In this document: piece by piece, positions 37,785 to 47,796 of the stretch
Layout of the letters: the number at the start of each line of letters is the position of its first letter
Numbering within the stretch: the stretch's first letter is position 1
DNA from: Gammaproteobacteria bacterium
Lineage (GTDB): Bacteria > Pseudomonadota > Gammaproteobacteria > JAIEPX01
DNA length: 64,000 nt
NCBI GenBank assembly: GCA_019748175.1
Contig: JAIEPX010000008.1
Span: 248,001-312,000, forward strand
Direction of reading: 5' to 3'
Notes under the pieces: generated by a model
Database searches by the model: none
What the model was told of the DNA's origin: nothing
Seen by the model: only the letters and a program-made list of their open reading frames with translations
Translations under genes and position numbers: made by a program

Positions 37785-40055
37785 ATGCTCAAAGCGTTAC
37801 GACGCATAGTACAAAAGGTTAATGCCACCAAAGATATTGGTGAAGCCTTAAGTATTGTCGTACGTTTAGTGAAAGAAAATACCTCAGCGGATGCCTGCAG
37901 TATTTTTATTGTCGATCCGGAAAGAGGAGACTATGTCTTAGCGGCAACAGAAGGCCTCAACCCCGAGCTGATTTTCAAAACACGAATTAAATATGGTGAA
38001 GGATTAGTTGGATTAGTGGGTGAGCGAGGAGAGCCTATCAATTTAGATCGAGCTCCTGAACATCCCAATTTTCATGTCATTCCTGATTCTGGTGAAGAAA
38101 AATTCCCCGCATTTCTTGGTGTGCCACTCACTCATAGTCGTGAATTAATGGGAGTTTTAACGGTACAACAAGAAGATCCTACCCAATTTGATGAATCTGA
38201 AGAATCTTTTTTAATTACGTTATGTGCTCAATTGTCGGGAATTATTGCTCACGCGCAAGTGATGGGAACGTTGTGGGAAACTGACGTTGCACCTTCGAGT
38301 ATTTTACGTGAAGCGACATATTCCGGATTACCAAGTGCACCTGGCGTTGGAATTGGAACGGCTGTTGCTGTTTTCCCTCTGACAGATCTCGATGCAGTGC
38401 CTGAACGTGTCGCAGAAAATATCGCGGAAGAAGAACAATTGTTAGATCATGCTTTTGCTGAAGCGATCAAAGAAATTTCACGACTACACGAAATGATGGG
38501 TAGCAGTTTACCGGATGAAGAACTCGGATTATTTGAAGCTTATTTACACGTCCTCGAAAGCAATTCTTTTATTACAAAAATTAAAAATGTTATTCAATCC
38601 GGAGTTTGGGCTCAAGGTGCATTGAAGAATGTCATCACTCAATATGTGAACACATTCGAAGAGATGGATGATTCCTATTTAAGAGAACGTGCAACAGATT
38701 TTCGAGATTTAGGTCAACGAATTTTATTTCATCTCCAAGCGCAAGAAAAAAAGACCATTCAATTTCCAGAGCGAACAATATTAATTGGTGAAGAAGTTAC
38801 GCCATCAGTTTTGGCTGAAGTTCCTGAAGATCGACTCGTAGGTGTGGTCTCTATTAAAGGTTCTAGTAATTCGCATGTGGCTATTTTAGCGCGGGCAATG
38901 GGAATTCCTGTTGTAATGGGTGTGACGGGTATGCCCGTTGCAAAATGTGACGAGTGTCAAATTATTATTGATGGCTATTATGGTCAAGTTTATGTAAATC
39001 CATCTGCGACAGTTACCGAAGAATTTGAACGTTTATCTCGTGAAGAAAAACAATTAGATTCTGAACTCGAAGAATTAAGAGATTTACCCGCAGAAACACT
39101 GGATGGTTATGTCACTTCTTTATACGTAAATACCGGATTAATGTCTGATGTTGGACGTTCGCTGAGTGTTGGTGCTGAAGGTGTGGGATTGCATCGTACC
39201 GAAGTTCCTTTTATGGCGCGCGATAGATTTCCAACAGAAGAAGAGCAACGTATTATTTATCGCCAATTATTAAAAGCATTTTCACCACGTGCAGTGATGA
39301 TGCGCACATTGGATGTCGGTGGTGATAAACCATTGCCGTATTTTCCAATTGAAGAAAAAAATCCATTTTTAGGTTGGCGCGGAATTAGAATTACGTTAGA
39401 TCATCCGGATATTTTTCTAGTACAAATTCGTGCGATGATGAGAGCGAATCAAGGGTTTGATAATTTGCAAGTGATGTTACCGATGGTGAGTACTATTGCA
39501 GAAGTGGAAGAGGCGCGTCGGCTTTTTGTGCAAGCCCATGAAGAGTTATGTGATGAGGGTGAAAATGTCACAATGCCCGCATTTGGCGTGATGATAGAAG
39601 TACCGTCCGCAGTTTATTTATCACGTGAAATTGCAAAGCGAGTTGATTTTGTTTCAATTGGTAGTAACGATTTAACACAATATATTTTAGCCGTTGATCG
39701 AAGTAATGCGCGAGTTGCGGGTCTTTATGATCCATTACATCCTGCTGTTTTGCACGCGATGATGTATGTTGTGAGTAATGTGCATAAAGAAGGTAAACGA
39801 GTAAGTTTGTGTGGAGAATTATCGGGTGATCCGATTGCTGTTCCCATATTAATCGCAATGGGATTTGATGCGTTGAGTTTGAGTGCAGCTCGTTTACCGA
39901 GAGTTAAATGGGTTATTCGAACGTTTACGATGAGTAAAGCGCGTAAATTACTGGAAGAAGTTTTGGCGATGGACGATCCTATTGAAATTCGTGGTCACAT
40001 GGAATTAGCATTAGAAGATGCAGGGCTTGGTGGATTAATACGTGCGGGTAGATGA
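37785..40055 (+). CDS. ptsP: Phosphoenolpyruvate-protein phosphotransferase of the nitrogen PTS (EI-Ntr)
   Basis: EI-Ntr takes phosphate from PEP and passes it to NPr, controlling nitrogen and potassium responses. The 756 residues have an N-terminal GAF sensor domain (about 1-150), then the EI phosphohistidine domain with S-N-S-H-V-A-I-L-A, H364 being the likely phosphorylated residue, and a PEP-binding TIM barrel with T-L-D-V-G-G-D-K-P and G-S-N-D-L-T-Q-Y. TAGGAG precedes the ATG. The stop is immediately followed by a GGGTCAG palindrome terminator. Confidence 0.96.
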   Translation: MLKALRRIVQKVNATKDIGEALSIVVRLVKENTSADACSIFIVDPERGDYVLAATEGLNPELIFKTRIKYGEGLVGLVGERGEPINLDRAPEHPNFHVIPDSGEEKFPAFLGVPLTHSRELMGVLTVQQEDPTQFDESEESFLITLCAQLSGIIAHAQVMGTLWETDVAPSSILREATYSGLPSAPGVGIGTAVAVFPLTDLDAVPERVAENIAEEEQLLDHAFAEAIKEISRLHEMMGSSLPDEELGLFEAYLHVLESNSFITKIKNVIQSGVWAQGALKNVITQYVNTFEEMDDSYLRERATDFRDLGQRILFHLQAQEKKTIQFPERTILIGEEVTPSVLAEVPEDRLVGVVSIKGSSNSHVAILARAMGIPVVMGVTGMPVAKCDECQIIIDGYYGQVYVNPSATVTEEFERLSREEKQLDSELEELRDLPAETLDGYVTSLYVNTGLMSDVGRSLSVGAEGVGLHRTEVPFMARDRFPTEEEQRIIYRQLLKAFSPRAVMMRTLDVGGDKPLPYFPIEEKNPFLGWRGIRITLDHPDIFLVQIRAMMRANQGFDNLQVMLPMVSTIAEVEEARRLFVQAHEELCDEGENVTMPAFGVMIEVPSAVYLSREIAKRVDFVSIGSNDLTQYILAVDRSNARVAGLYDPLHPAVLHAMMYVVSNVHKEGKRVSLCGELSGDPIAVPILIAMGFDALSLSAARLPRVKWVIRTFTMSKARKLLEEVLAMDDPIEIRGHMELALEDAGLGGLIRAGR

Positions 40056-40057
40056 TG

Positions 40058-40132
40058 GGGTCAGTCATGCATTTTTAGCATCTATGCATCTAACGAGGTT
40101 AAATGCATAGATGCATGCCTGACCCTTTTTTT
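40058..40132. terminator. GGGTCAG-type palindrome between ptsP and the FadL-like gene
   Basis: GGGTCAG (40058-40064) pairs with CTGACCC (40119-40125); CATGCAT (40066-40072) with ATGCATG (40111-40117); and CTATGCAT (40082-40089) with ATGCATAG (40103-40110). A T-run follows on the plus strand. It starts 2 nt after the ptsP stop and overlaps the converging gene's end, so it can terminate both. Confidence 0.8.
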
Positions 40133-41438
40133 AAGCGATATCCCAGGTTAATGCAAATGAGAATTCACTAATTAAAGTGGACGCGTACGCATCAGACGTA
40201 ATAACTATGGGCCCTGATGTGAGTTTGCCATTCATATGGCTTCTTGCAACTATTTTCATCGTATAACCCGCATCCCAGTGTAAGCACGGATTAATATAAT
40301 ATTGAGCGCCTAATCCGATAACATAACGGTTGTTATCTGGGATGAGGAAGGGGCGTTTATCATCTGAAGGTATTGGTGTTTCGTCATAGCCAAAACCCGC
40401 TTTCAATTTCCACTGTTCAGTGGGTTTGTAAGCAACGCCGACTGCAAAGTTGAAAGAGTCTTTCCAGTCGAGTGGTAAAATGATAGTAGGTACTTCGGTA
40501 GCGACATCACCGCTAAATTTAATGACGTTTTTATCCACACTACTCCAATTCGTGTAACGAATATCTGCCAAGAAAGTCCAGCAAGGGGAGAGAGCTTGAG
40601 TAACACTGACGTTGAAAAATTCAGGATAAACGAACTTTGTATAAGCTCGACCATCAAATTCGAGTCTAGAGGCTCCGTCGATTGCAGAACTTGTACCGCT
40701 TGTTGTGGTGGATACTTTAGAATGGTAACCCACACCAATTTCGGTGCGTGTTGGTGCTCTGTAGAGTAGCCCCGCGTTCCAACCGTAAGACCATTTATCG
40801 CCATTTTTGTTGGTAACATAGGTATCGTTAGCGGGTGCGGGAGTAAATTTCGGAATAGCAAGCTTGCTTGAGAAATGAGTGTAAATCGCATCAAGGCCTG
40901 CACCAATAGAAAATCCTCTAAACGCTTCAAATGAGATACCTGGATCGATGTCTACAACTTTTAGAGCGCCTTCTTGTGCAAAATAACGTGATTTTGATGA
41001 GCGAGGATACTCAAATGATAAACCCCAAGGCGTAGCTACGTTAAGTCCGAGACTAAAATGATATGGTAATGGAAGAGCGGCATGTAGCCCTGCGAGAATA
41101 TTCCATCCACCAATACTGGCTCTGTCATTACCCACTGTAGGAATAATCCCTCGTCCAATAGCGGAGGCATCGATTTGTGCGTTGAGCATTTTTACGTCAG
41201 GATTCACATAAGCAAAAAGCGGTGCTAAACCAATCTGAGGATGACAGAAAGTAGAATATATCGCCGGATTATAATAGCCAGTACTAGCATCATCATGCAA
41301 TGCAGCACGACCTGCCCAAGCATATCCAGCAGATGAATAGCTGGTATCTAACTGAATACCACTGGCAAATGCATAAGATGATAAGAAAATAGTAGGGAGA
41401 GCAGCGAATTTAATCAAGTGCTTATGTTTAGATAGCAT
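40131..41438 (-). CDS. Outer membrane long-chain fatty acid transporter, FadL/OmpP1 family
   Basis: FadL-type beta-barrels bring hydrophobic compounds through the outer membrane. I start at the ATG at 41438 (M-L-S-K-H-K-H), which gives a signal peptide ending in A-F-A and a 435-residue protein; the upstream in-frame ATG at 41483 adds 15 residues. The mature N-terminus S-G-I-Q-L-D-T-S-Y-S-S-A-G-Y-A-W-A-G-R-A, then N-P-A, matches the family plug. The rest alternates as beta strands, ending in an aromatic-rich strand. The substrate is inferred. With fadB and fadA at 15409-18768 it would supply fatty acids for oxidation. It interrupts the ptsP-lgt order known elsewhere. Confidence 0.86.
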   Translation of the reverse strand: MLSKHKHLIKFAALPTIFLSSYAFASGIQLDTSYSSAGYAWAGRAALHDDASTGYYNPAIYSTFCHPQIGLAPLFAYVNPDVKMLNAQIDASAIGRGIIPTVGNDRASIGGWNILAGLHAALPLPYHFSLGLNVATPWGLSFEYPRSSKSRYFAQEGALKVVDIDPGISFEAFRGFSIGAGLDAIYTHFSSKLAIPKFTPAPANDTYVTNKNGDKWSYGWNAGLLYRAPTRTEIGVGYHSKVSTTTSGTSSAIDGASRLEFDGRAYTKFVYPEFFNVSVTQALSPCWTFLADIRYTNWSSVDKNVIKFSGDVATEVPTIILPLDWKDSFNFAVGVAYKPTEQWKLKAGFGYDETPIPSDDKRPFLIPDNNRYVIGLGAQYYINPCLHWDAGYTMKIVARSHMNGKLTSGPIVITSDAYASTLISEFSFALTWDIA

Positions 41439-41615
41439 AAGTAGTACCTCATCCTTAGGTTTAAGAAGACTCCAAAAGTGCATTGTACCAAGAGAATAAT
41501 AAAATGGGAATGGCGGCGTCGCGCCTATAGTTTCACAGCAAAATTAATTGATTAAATAAGAAAAAATGCTAGAGATAAAGTCCTGACTCCCCATCTACAC
41601 AACGCATAGAATGGC

Positions 41616-41624
41616 TGGTATAGT
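41616..41624 (+). promoter_or_regulatory. Extended -10 promoter of lgt-thyA
   Basis: TG at 41616-41617 followed after one base by TATAGT (41619-41624) makes an extended -10 element 15-30 nt upstream of the two candidate lgt starts (41640 and 41652). Confidence 0.45.
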
Positions 41625-41639
41625 CGTGTATCAACTTGA

Positions 41640-42449
41640 ATGGATTTTATTATGATACAGTATCCCGACATTAATCCGGTTGCTTTGCAAATTGGGCCCG
41701 TCAAAGTTTTTTGGTATGGCATCATGTATTTGATCGGATTTGCAGGTGCTTGGCTTTTAGGACAGTATCGCGCCTACATGAAGGGTGGTTGGACAAGAGA
41801 ACAAGTCACTGACCTCATGTTCTACATGGTTTTAGGTGTGGTAATTGGGGGGCGATTAGGCTACTTCGTTTTTTATAATCCACTATTTCTGATCACTAAG
41901 CCCACAGAAATTTTACAAACATGGCACGGTGGCATGTCATTTCATGGTGGTTTGCTGGGAGTGCTGGTTGGCGTTTTGATTTTTATGTTTAAAACTAAAA
42001 AATCATTTGCCGAGATAGCCGATTTTGTAGTTCCGCTGGTTCCGGTGGGTCTAGGAATGGGCCGAATTGGGAATTTTATTAATGGTGAATTGTGGGGACG
42101 TGTCACCAATGTTCCTTGGGCGATGGTTTTTCCGCATGCTGATAATTTGCCGCGGCATCCATCACAATTGTATGAATTTCTTTTGGAAGGCGTTGTCTTA
42201 TTTATTTTGATTTGGACTTTTTCTGCTCGAAAACGTCCACCTTTGGCAGTGACCGGATTATTTTTATTAGCGTATGGTGTCTTTCGTTTTCTCATTGAAT
42301 TTGTACGGGAACCTGACGTTGAAATTGGAATTTTAGCATTTGGCTGGTTAACGATGGGGCAATTGCTTTGCTTTCCGATGATAGCAGTAGGTGGATTTTT
42401 GCTCTGGAATTCTTATCGTGGTAAGAAAAACTCAAGTAAAGCAAGCTAA
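41640..42449 (+). CDS. lgt: Phosphatidylglycerol-prolipoprotein diacylglyceryl transferase
   Basis: Lgt adds diacylglycerol to the cysteine of prolipoproteins in the inner membrane. The protein is 269 residues from the ATG at 41640, or 265 from the ATG at 41652, which better matches the usual start (M-I-Q-Y-P-D). It has about seven membrane segments, the H-G-G-L-L-G motif near residue 103, and the signature [13 protein letters not shown] near residue 142. One client in this window is MlaA (57652). It is followed by thyA after 16 nt, as in E. coli. Confidence 0.96.
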   Translation: MDFIMIQYPDINPVALQIGPVKVFWYGIMYLIGFAGAWLLGQYRAYMKGGWTREQVTDLMFYMVLGVVIGGRLGYFVFYNPLFLITKPTEILQTWHGGMSFHGGLLGVLVGVLIFMFKTKKSFAEIADFVVPLVPVGLGMGRIGNFINGELWGRVTNVPWAMVFPHADNLPRHPSQLYEFLLEGVVLFILIWTFSARKRPPLAVTGLFLLAYGVFRFLIEFVREPDVEIGILAFGWLTMGQLLCFPMIAVGGFLLWNSYRGKKNSSKAS

Positions 42450-42465
42450 TTAAGGAGTAAGGGGT

Positions 42466-43260
42466 ATGCAACAATATTTGAATTTTTTGCAAGAAATTTT
42501 AATGCGCGGAATTAAAAAAGAAGATCGTACAAAAACAGGCACGTTGAGTATTTTTGGTTACGATATGCGTTTTGATCTCTCACAAGGATTTCCTTTGCTC
42601 ACAACAAAAAAAGTTCATTTGAAAAGCGTCATATACGAGTTGTTGTGGATTCTTCGTGGCGATACCAATATTCAATATCTGAATGAACATGGTGTGACAA
42701 TTTGGAATGAATGGGCTGATCAATACGGTGAGCTCGGGCCTGTGTATGGAAAACAATGGCGTCATTGGGTATCAAAAGACGGCACAGTAATTGATCAAAT
42801 GCAACAACTTGTAGACACCATTAAAACCGAACCTGATTCACGTCGATTAATTGTAAGCGCTTGGAATGCGGGTGAGGTAAATAACATGGCTTTACCACCC
42901 TGTCATTTATTGTTTCAATTTTATGTTGCTAAAGGTCGTTTGTCATGTAAGTTGACGCAACGCTCAGCAGATGCATTTTTAGGTGTCCCATTTAATATCG
43001 CTTCATATTCATTATTGACACATATGATTGCGCAACAATGTAATTTAGAAGTAGGAGAATTTATTTGGAGCGGGGGAGATTGTCATATTTATTCCAATCA
43101 CATGGATCAAGTGACACAGCAATTATCACGAAAGCCTATGGCACTGCCCAAGTTAAAAATTCTTCGAAAGCCTGATTCATTGTTTGATTATCAATTTGAA
43201 GATTTTGAAATTGTAGATTATCGACATCATCCTGCGATTAAAGCGCCTGTTGCAGTGTAA
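42466..43260 (+). CDS. thyA: Thymidylate synthase
   Basis: ThyA methylates dUMP to dTMP using methylene-tetrahydrofolate. The protein has 264 residues, identical in length to E. coli. It starts M-Q-Q-Y-L-N-F-L with R-T-G-T near residue 23. The catalytic cysteine is in L-P-P-C-H near residue 146, and Q-R-S-A-D and H-I-Y-S-N-H are present. AAGGAG precedes the ATG. Its end is followed by a GGGTCAG-type palindrome shared with the converging ctpA operon. Confidence 0.98.
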   Translation: MQQYLNFLQEILMRGIKKEDRTKTGTLSIFGYDMRFDLSQGFPLLTTKKVHLKSVIYELLWILRGDTNIQYLNEHGVTIWNEWADQYGELGPVYGKQWRHWVSKDGTVIDQMQQLVDTIKTEPDSRRLIVSAWNAGEVNNMALPPCHLLFQFYVAKGRLSCKLTQRSADAFLGVPFNIASYSLLTHMIAQQCNLEVGEFIWSGGDCHIYSNHMDQVTQQLSRKPMALPKLKILRKPDSLFDYQFEDFEIVDYRHHPAIKAPVAV

Positions 43261-43268
43261 AAAAGGAA

Positions 43269-43339
43269 AGGGGTCAGATCTAATATCAATACATTTACCT
43301 AGCAAATATGTAAAAGCAGTTATATTAGATCTGACCCCT
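43269..43339. terminator. GGGTCAG-type palindrome between thyA and ctpA
   Basis: An 18-bp perfect arm at 43269-43286 pairs with 43322-43339 (core GGGTCAGATCTAATAT) around 35 nt. It lies between the thyA and ctpA stops and can serve both directions. Confidence 0.8.
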
Positions 43340-43347
43340 CTCCTAGT

Positions 43348-44781
43348 CTATTTTTTCTCAGCTAAAGCACTAGGCTTTGGTTTAGAAGCAACTGGTTGAA
43401 GATCACCCAGATCTCGTTCAGCATGAACGCCTTTCAACATATTTAAAGCTTCAAAGAGTTGATAATCTTCATAAACAAGGGGATTAACTGGTGCTGCCGA
43501 CTGTTCGTCTGTTGGTGTAACCATATCTTTATCCTTCGGTGCTTTTTCAGACTCTTTATCTTTGGGGTTACCTAAATGACCTGATAAATCTTTTTCATCA
43601 ACGTCATCCACTAATTTATCTTCGGTATCCCTATTCACTTTGAGATCATTGACAATAATATCAGGAACAATACCGGTCGCCTGAATAGATCGACCTGCAG
43701 GTGTGTAGTAAAGCGCTGTGGTTAATTTAATTCCACTCGTGCGATCGATAGGAATAATTGTTTGAACAGAACCTTTACCAAAACTTCGGGTTCCCATAAC
43801 AATAGCGCGTTTGTAATCTTGCAGTGCACCAGCAACAATTTCAGAAGCAGATGCAGAACCATTATTAATTAATACAACCATAGGCACACCTTCGATCAAA
43901 TCTCCGGGTGTTGCTTTTGCGTGTATGTCAGTACCTGGGATACGACCTTTAGTGTAAACAATCAAACCATCTCGTTTTAATCTAGGTGCATCCAAGAATA
44001 AATCAGAAATATGTATTGCAGAGTCTAATAATCCACCGGGATTATTGCGTAAATCGAGTACGAGGCCGTTGAGCTTTCCTTTCGCTTCTGTTTGTAATTT
44101 GAGAATTGCGTTTTTCAAATCGTCCGCAGCAGGAGCTTGGAAAAATACAATCCGCGCATAACCATATCCTGGTTCCAGCATTTTACTTTTAACAGAAGCC
44201 ACTTTAACAACATCACGCATCACTTTAAAATGTAATGGTTTCTTTTCATTTTTTCTCAGGATAGTTAAGTCGACGAATGTGCCGCGTTTACCACGAATCA
44301 TGTTGATTGCATCTCGCACTGTCATTTTACGAATAATTTTATCATTAATTCGAATGATCAAGTCACCTGCTTTAATTCCCGATTTAAATGCGGGGGTATC
44401 ATCCAAAGGGCTGATCACTTTAATATAACCATTTTCTGGGATGATTTCGATTCCAATGCCGCCAAATTCTCCGGTTGTAACAGTTTGCAAATCTTTAAGA
44501 TCATCTTCATCAAGAAAAGAAGAATGAGGGTCGAGGCTCAAAAGCATGCCGCGGATTGCATTGTTGAAGAGTACTTTATCGGTGGGGGTTTCTATATAAT
44601 AGCGTTTAATTTGCGCAATAACGGTTGAGAAGCGTTGAATGTCTTGAACAGGGATTTCTAAGGAAGAGGATCTATTTTGTGCAGTAGCAGTATCAGATGC
44701 TAAACTCGCGCTCGTAATGCACAAGCCTGTAATAATTACTAATGACAATAATCCGTAAAAAACACGTTTAATTGAATTCAC
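43348..44781 (-). CDS. ctpA: Carboxyl-terminal processing peptidase (S41), periplasmic
   Basis: CtpA-type peptidases trim periplasmic proteins and peptidoglycan hydrolases. I prefer the GTG at 44781, with AGGGAG upstream, which gives a 477-residue protein starting with a signal segment (about 1-27); a TTG at 44832 is the longer alternative. A PDZ domain begins near residue 85 (G-I-G-I-E-I-I-P). The catalytic serine is in G-S-A-S-A-S-E and the lysine in G-T-R-S-F-G-K-G-S-V. The tail of about 100 residues is charged and likely disordered. It is the last gene of gpmI-envC-ctpA, a typical order. Confidence 0.93.
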   Translation of the reverse strand: MNSIKRVFYGLLSLVIITGLCITSASLASDTATAQNRSSSLEIPVQDIQRFSTVIAQIKRYYIETPTDKVLFNNAIRGMLLSLDPHSSFLDEDDLKDLQTVTTGEFGGIGIEIIPENGYIKVISPLDDTPAFKSGIKAGDLIIRINDKIIRKMTVRDAINMIRGKRGTFVDLTILRKNEKKPLHFKVMRDVVKVASVKSKMLEPGYGYARIVFFQAPAADDLKNAILKLQTEAKGKLNGLVLDLRNNPGGLLDSAIHISDLFLDAPRLKRDGLIVYTKGRIPGTDIHAKATPGDLIEGVPMVVLINNGSASASEIVAGALQDYKRAIVMGTRSFGKGSVQTIIPIDRTSGIKLTTALYYTPAGRSIQATGIVPDIIVNDLKVNRDTEDKLVDDVDEKDLSGHLGNPKDKESEKAPKDKDMVTPTDEQSAAPVNPLVYEDYQLFEALNMLKGVHAERDLGDLQPVASKPKPSALAEKK

Positions 44782-44841
44782 AGTACACTCCCTGTATCCC
44801 TTGTCGCAGTAAACATAGTTCAGAAATCTCAAATTTACCAG

Positions 44842-45969
44842 TTAAGTCAACCAATCGTGCGGATTGATGGGTTTACCTTGATGTCGTATACCAAAATATA
44901 ATCCTGGTTCGGGTTGACCGCCGCTATCTCCCACCAAACTAATTTCATCACCCACTTTGACGATATCACCGACAGTCATTAACAGTCGTTGGTTGTGGCC
45001 ATAAATGCTCATGTAAGATTGGCCGTGATCGATAATAATCATAAATCCAAGACCTGGCATCCAGTCCGCGAACACTACCTTACCGGGAGCAACAGCTTTC
45101 ACAGTATTACCGTATTTTGCGCCGATTACAATACCATTGGTTCTCAGCTGGCTGCCTTTTATGGGTTGACCAAATTCAGAAATGACTTTGCCTTTGACGG
45201 GCCAAGCCAAATGAGCATGATGTTTGCTAACGTCCCCTCCAGAATAACTCGTTTTCTGTTGAAGTTGACTTAGCAATGTATTTAATTGTTTTTTATTTTG
45301 TTCCAAATTGCGTAAATTCGTTTCTTGTTTGGAAATACTTTGGCCAATTTGACTCATCAGTTGTTGACGTTGCTGTAACTGATCTTGTAATTTTTTGTGG
45401 GCAAAGAATTGCTGCTGTTGTAAATGAGTTAACTCATCTTGTTGTTGCTGTAATGCCGCTTTTTTGAGAGCAAGTAATTGCTGGTTTTTTTCGAGAGATT
45501 TCAAAATGGTTACGCGATGTTGTGCAAGTAATTCAGAATATTTATTGTTGCGATCAATATTCGCATGATTTTCATTATTTAACAAAATTTTTAAGGGGTG
45601 TTTTTCGCCTACCATATATTGGGCTTTGATTTGGATACCCAGGGCTTGAAACTGTTCTTCACGTTCGTGGTTAAGCTGAGCCAGTTGTGCTTGCAGTTGT
45701 TGAATGGTGAGAGTCGATTGCTGAAGGAATTGTTTTGTCTTAGCCAATTTTGTATGCCATTCACTCATCGCCATTTCGGCATGTTTTAATTCATTTTGAA
45801 TATTTTCCAGTTTGTTTTTTCGCTGAGAAATAAATTGTTTGGTTTGTGTGATGGCTTGGTCGACATTATTGAGTTGAGTTCGAGCCGTAGAGACATTGGC
45901 TGTCGCTGAGGTGGACAGTAGTGTCAAGGATAATAACAGTAGACTATAGACTCGATTCATTTTTTCCAT
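44842..45969 (-). CDS. envC: Murein hydrolase activator EnvC
   Basis: EnvC activates the amidases AmiA/AmiB at the division site. The protein has 375 residues: a signal peptide (about 1-24), a long glutamine-rich coiled coil (about 25-240), and a LytM domain (about 255-375). The metal-binding residues of active LytM enzymes are lost: the first motif reads N-G-I-V-I instead of H-x-G-x-D, and Y-G-H-N replaces H-x-H. That degeneracy is the hallmark of EnvC activators. It starts 8 nt after gpmI. Confidence 0.93.
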   Translation of the reverse strand: MEKMNRVYSLLLLSLTLLSTSATANVSTARTQLNNVDQAITQTKQFISQRKNKLENIQNELKHAEMAMSEWHTKLAKTKQFLQQSTLTIQQLQAQLAQLNHEREEQFQALGIQIKAQYMVGEKHPLKILLNNENHANIDRNNKYSELLAQHRVTILKSLEKNQQLLALKKAALQQQQDELTHLQQQQFFAHKKLQDQLQQRQQLMSQIGQSISKQETNLRNLEQNKKQLNTLLSQLQQKTSYSGGDVSKHHAHLAWPVKGKVISEFGQPIKGSQLRTNGIVIGAKYGNTVKAVAPGKVVFADWMPGLGFMIIIDHGQSYMSIYGHNQRLLMTVGDIVKVGDEISLVGDSGGQPEPGLYFGIRHQGKPINPHDWLT

Positions 45970-45977
45970 CGCATTAC

Positions 45978-47552
45978 TTATCCCAACAATTTAAACAGGG
46001 GATGTGCCGTCATTTCCTTTGGCAGTTTCAGGCCTAGTAACATTAACATGGTCGGCCCTATATCAGCAAGGTTACCTTCTGCTGTAGCCACTTCACAGGG
46101 GCGGCCAACATAAATGACAGGCACCGGATTTGTTGTGTGTGCGGTGTGTGCTTGTTGAGTGAGTTCGTCGAACATGAATTCTGCATTGCCGTGATCAGAG
46201 GTGATGAGGGCTTCGCCGCCTACGGAATGTAATGCATCCACTATTTGAGCAAGACTTTTATCGATGGCCTCAATGGCTTTGATTGTTGCATCTAATTTTC
46301 CGCTATGCCCTACCATGTCGGCGTTGGCGAAGTTGCAAATGATGGCCGCGTATTGTTGGCTTTTAATGGCTTCGCATAATTTTTGGGTGAGTTCTGGAGC
46401 GCTCATTTCAGGTTGAAGGTCGTATGTTGAAATTCTAGGTGAAGGAACTAATATACGGTCTTCATTATTAAAGGGTTGTTCGCGACCCCCATTAAAAAAG
46501 AAAGTGACGTGCGCATATTTTTCTGTTTCTGCAATGCGTAATTGTTTTAATCCCGCATCAGCGACACATTGTCCTACAACATTCGTTAAATTGATGGGAG
46601 GAAATGCAATATGAGTTTTTAAATCTTCTGCGTATTGAGTTAACGAAATAAAGTCTGCAATTTTCGGATTTTTTTTGCGAGGAAAAAAATCAAAGTCTTG
46701 TTGAATAAAAGCGCGTGTGAGTTGTCGAGTGCGATCTGCGCGGAAATTCATAAAGAATACAATGTCGTTATCTTGAATAATAGGTGCTTGAAATTGAGAA
46801 TTTGGAGGCGTGTTTGTGTTGTTGTAATCTGGTGAAATTAAAGTGGGTTTTACAAATTCATCACTTTCATCGCGTTCGTATGCCAATTCTAATGCCGTAG
46901 CAGGGGAGTTTGCGTAGCAGGCTGCTTCTCCAGAGGTATACATAGCGTAAGCGGTTTGAGTGCGTTCCCATCTTTTGTCGCGATCCATCGCGTAGTAGCG
47001 TCCGCAGATTGATGCGATCGGTTGATAGCCTGATTGGTTTAATTGTTTGTCGATGAGCGCGAGTGAAGGTAATGCTGAGCGCGGTGGTGTGTCACGTCCG
47101 TCTAAAATTGCATGCATGCAAAGTTTTTTTACGCCTTTTTTTGCAGCAAGTGCGATGAATGCTTGAATGTGTTTTTCATGGCTGTGAACGCCACCCGGCG
47201 AAACTAATCCGAGAATGTGTACCGTTTTGTTCGTGGAGTTTGCTTGTTCGAAAGCTTGATTAAATACTGGGTTGTCTTCAAAAGAGCCGTTTTGAATAGA
47301 TTGGTCAATTCGAACGAGATCTTGAGGAACGGATCTTCCTGCACCCATGTGTAGGTGACCGACTTCGGAGTTTCCCATTTGCCCTTCGGGTAGTCCTACC
47401 GCATAACCTGACGCGTTGATGAGCGTATGGGGGTATTCAGCCCAGAGTTTATGCCACGTGGGTGTTTTAGCTTGTTCTATAGCATTGTAGACTGGGTTTT
47501 CGCGGTATCCCCAGCCATCGAGAATAATTAGTACTAGTGGTCGATGATTCAT
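45978..47552 (-). CDS. gpmI: 2,3-bisphosphoglycerate-independent phosphoglycerate mutase
   Basis: GpmI interconverts 3- and 2-phosphoglycerate in glycolysis and gluconeogenesis. The 524 residues match the family length. M-N-H-R-P-L-V-L-I-I-L-D-G-W-G opens it, S62 lies in G-N-S-E-V-G-H and is the phosphorylated serine, and D-G-R-D-T-P-P-R-S and D-H-G-N-A-E carry further metal ligands. It heads the operon with envC and ctpA. The upstream space ends in a terminator of the accessory gene at 47797. Confidence 0.97.
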   Translation of the reverse strand: MNHRPLVLIILDGWGYRENPVYNAIEQAKTPTWHKLWAEYPHTLINASGYAVGLPEGQMGNSEVGHLHMGAGRSVPQDLVRIDQSIQNGSFEDNPVFNQAFEQANSTNKTVHILGLVSPGGVHSHEKHIQAFIALAAKKGVKKLCMHAILDGRDTPPRSALPSLALIDKQLNQSGYQPIASICGRYYAMDRDKRWERTQTAYAMYTSGEAACYANSPATALELAYERDESDEFVKPTLISPDYNNTNTPPNSQFQAPIIQDNDIVFFMNFRADRTRQLTRAFIQQDFDFFPRKKNPKIADFISLTQYAEDLKTHIAFPPINLTNVVGQCVADAGLKQLRIAETEKYAHVTFFFNGGREQPFNNEDRILVPSPRISTYDLQPEMSAPELTQKLCEAIKSQQYAAIICNFANADMVGHSGKLDATIKAIEAIDKSLAQIVDALHSVGGEALITSDHGNAEFMFDELTQQAHTAHTTNPVPVIYVGRPCEVATAEGNLADIGPTMLMLLGLKLPKEMTAHPLFKLLG

Positions 47553-47730
47553 AGTTTACCGATTGTGTTGAAATTGCTGCTGAGGTTATGTGCTGGGCTC
47601 TTAAAAGTCAATTCGGGGTTGGGGTGCGACTTTAGCCGTCATCTCGCTAATGGATATTCTTCAAGATCTCTGTGGCCGTCCAATTTCATCGTTTACTCTG
47701 TTACTCTATATAAATGACCTCCGAAAAGAA

Positions 47731-47760
47731 AAGCCGGGAGATTTTTACTTCTCCCGGCTT
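47731..47760 (-). terminator. Rho-independent terminator of the sugar dehydrogenase-like gene
   Basis: AAGCCGGGAGA (47731-47741) pairs perfectly with TCTCCCGGCTT (47750-47760) around 8 nt. On the minus strand it is followed by a T-rich tract (TTCTTTTC). It lies 37 nt past the stop of the gene at 47797-50529. Confidence 0.88.
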
Positions 47761-47796
47761 CAAGACATAATCAAGTCAATCTAATTTAAAATTGCC

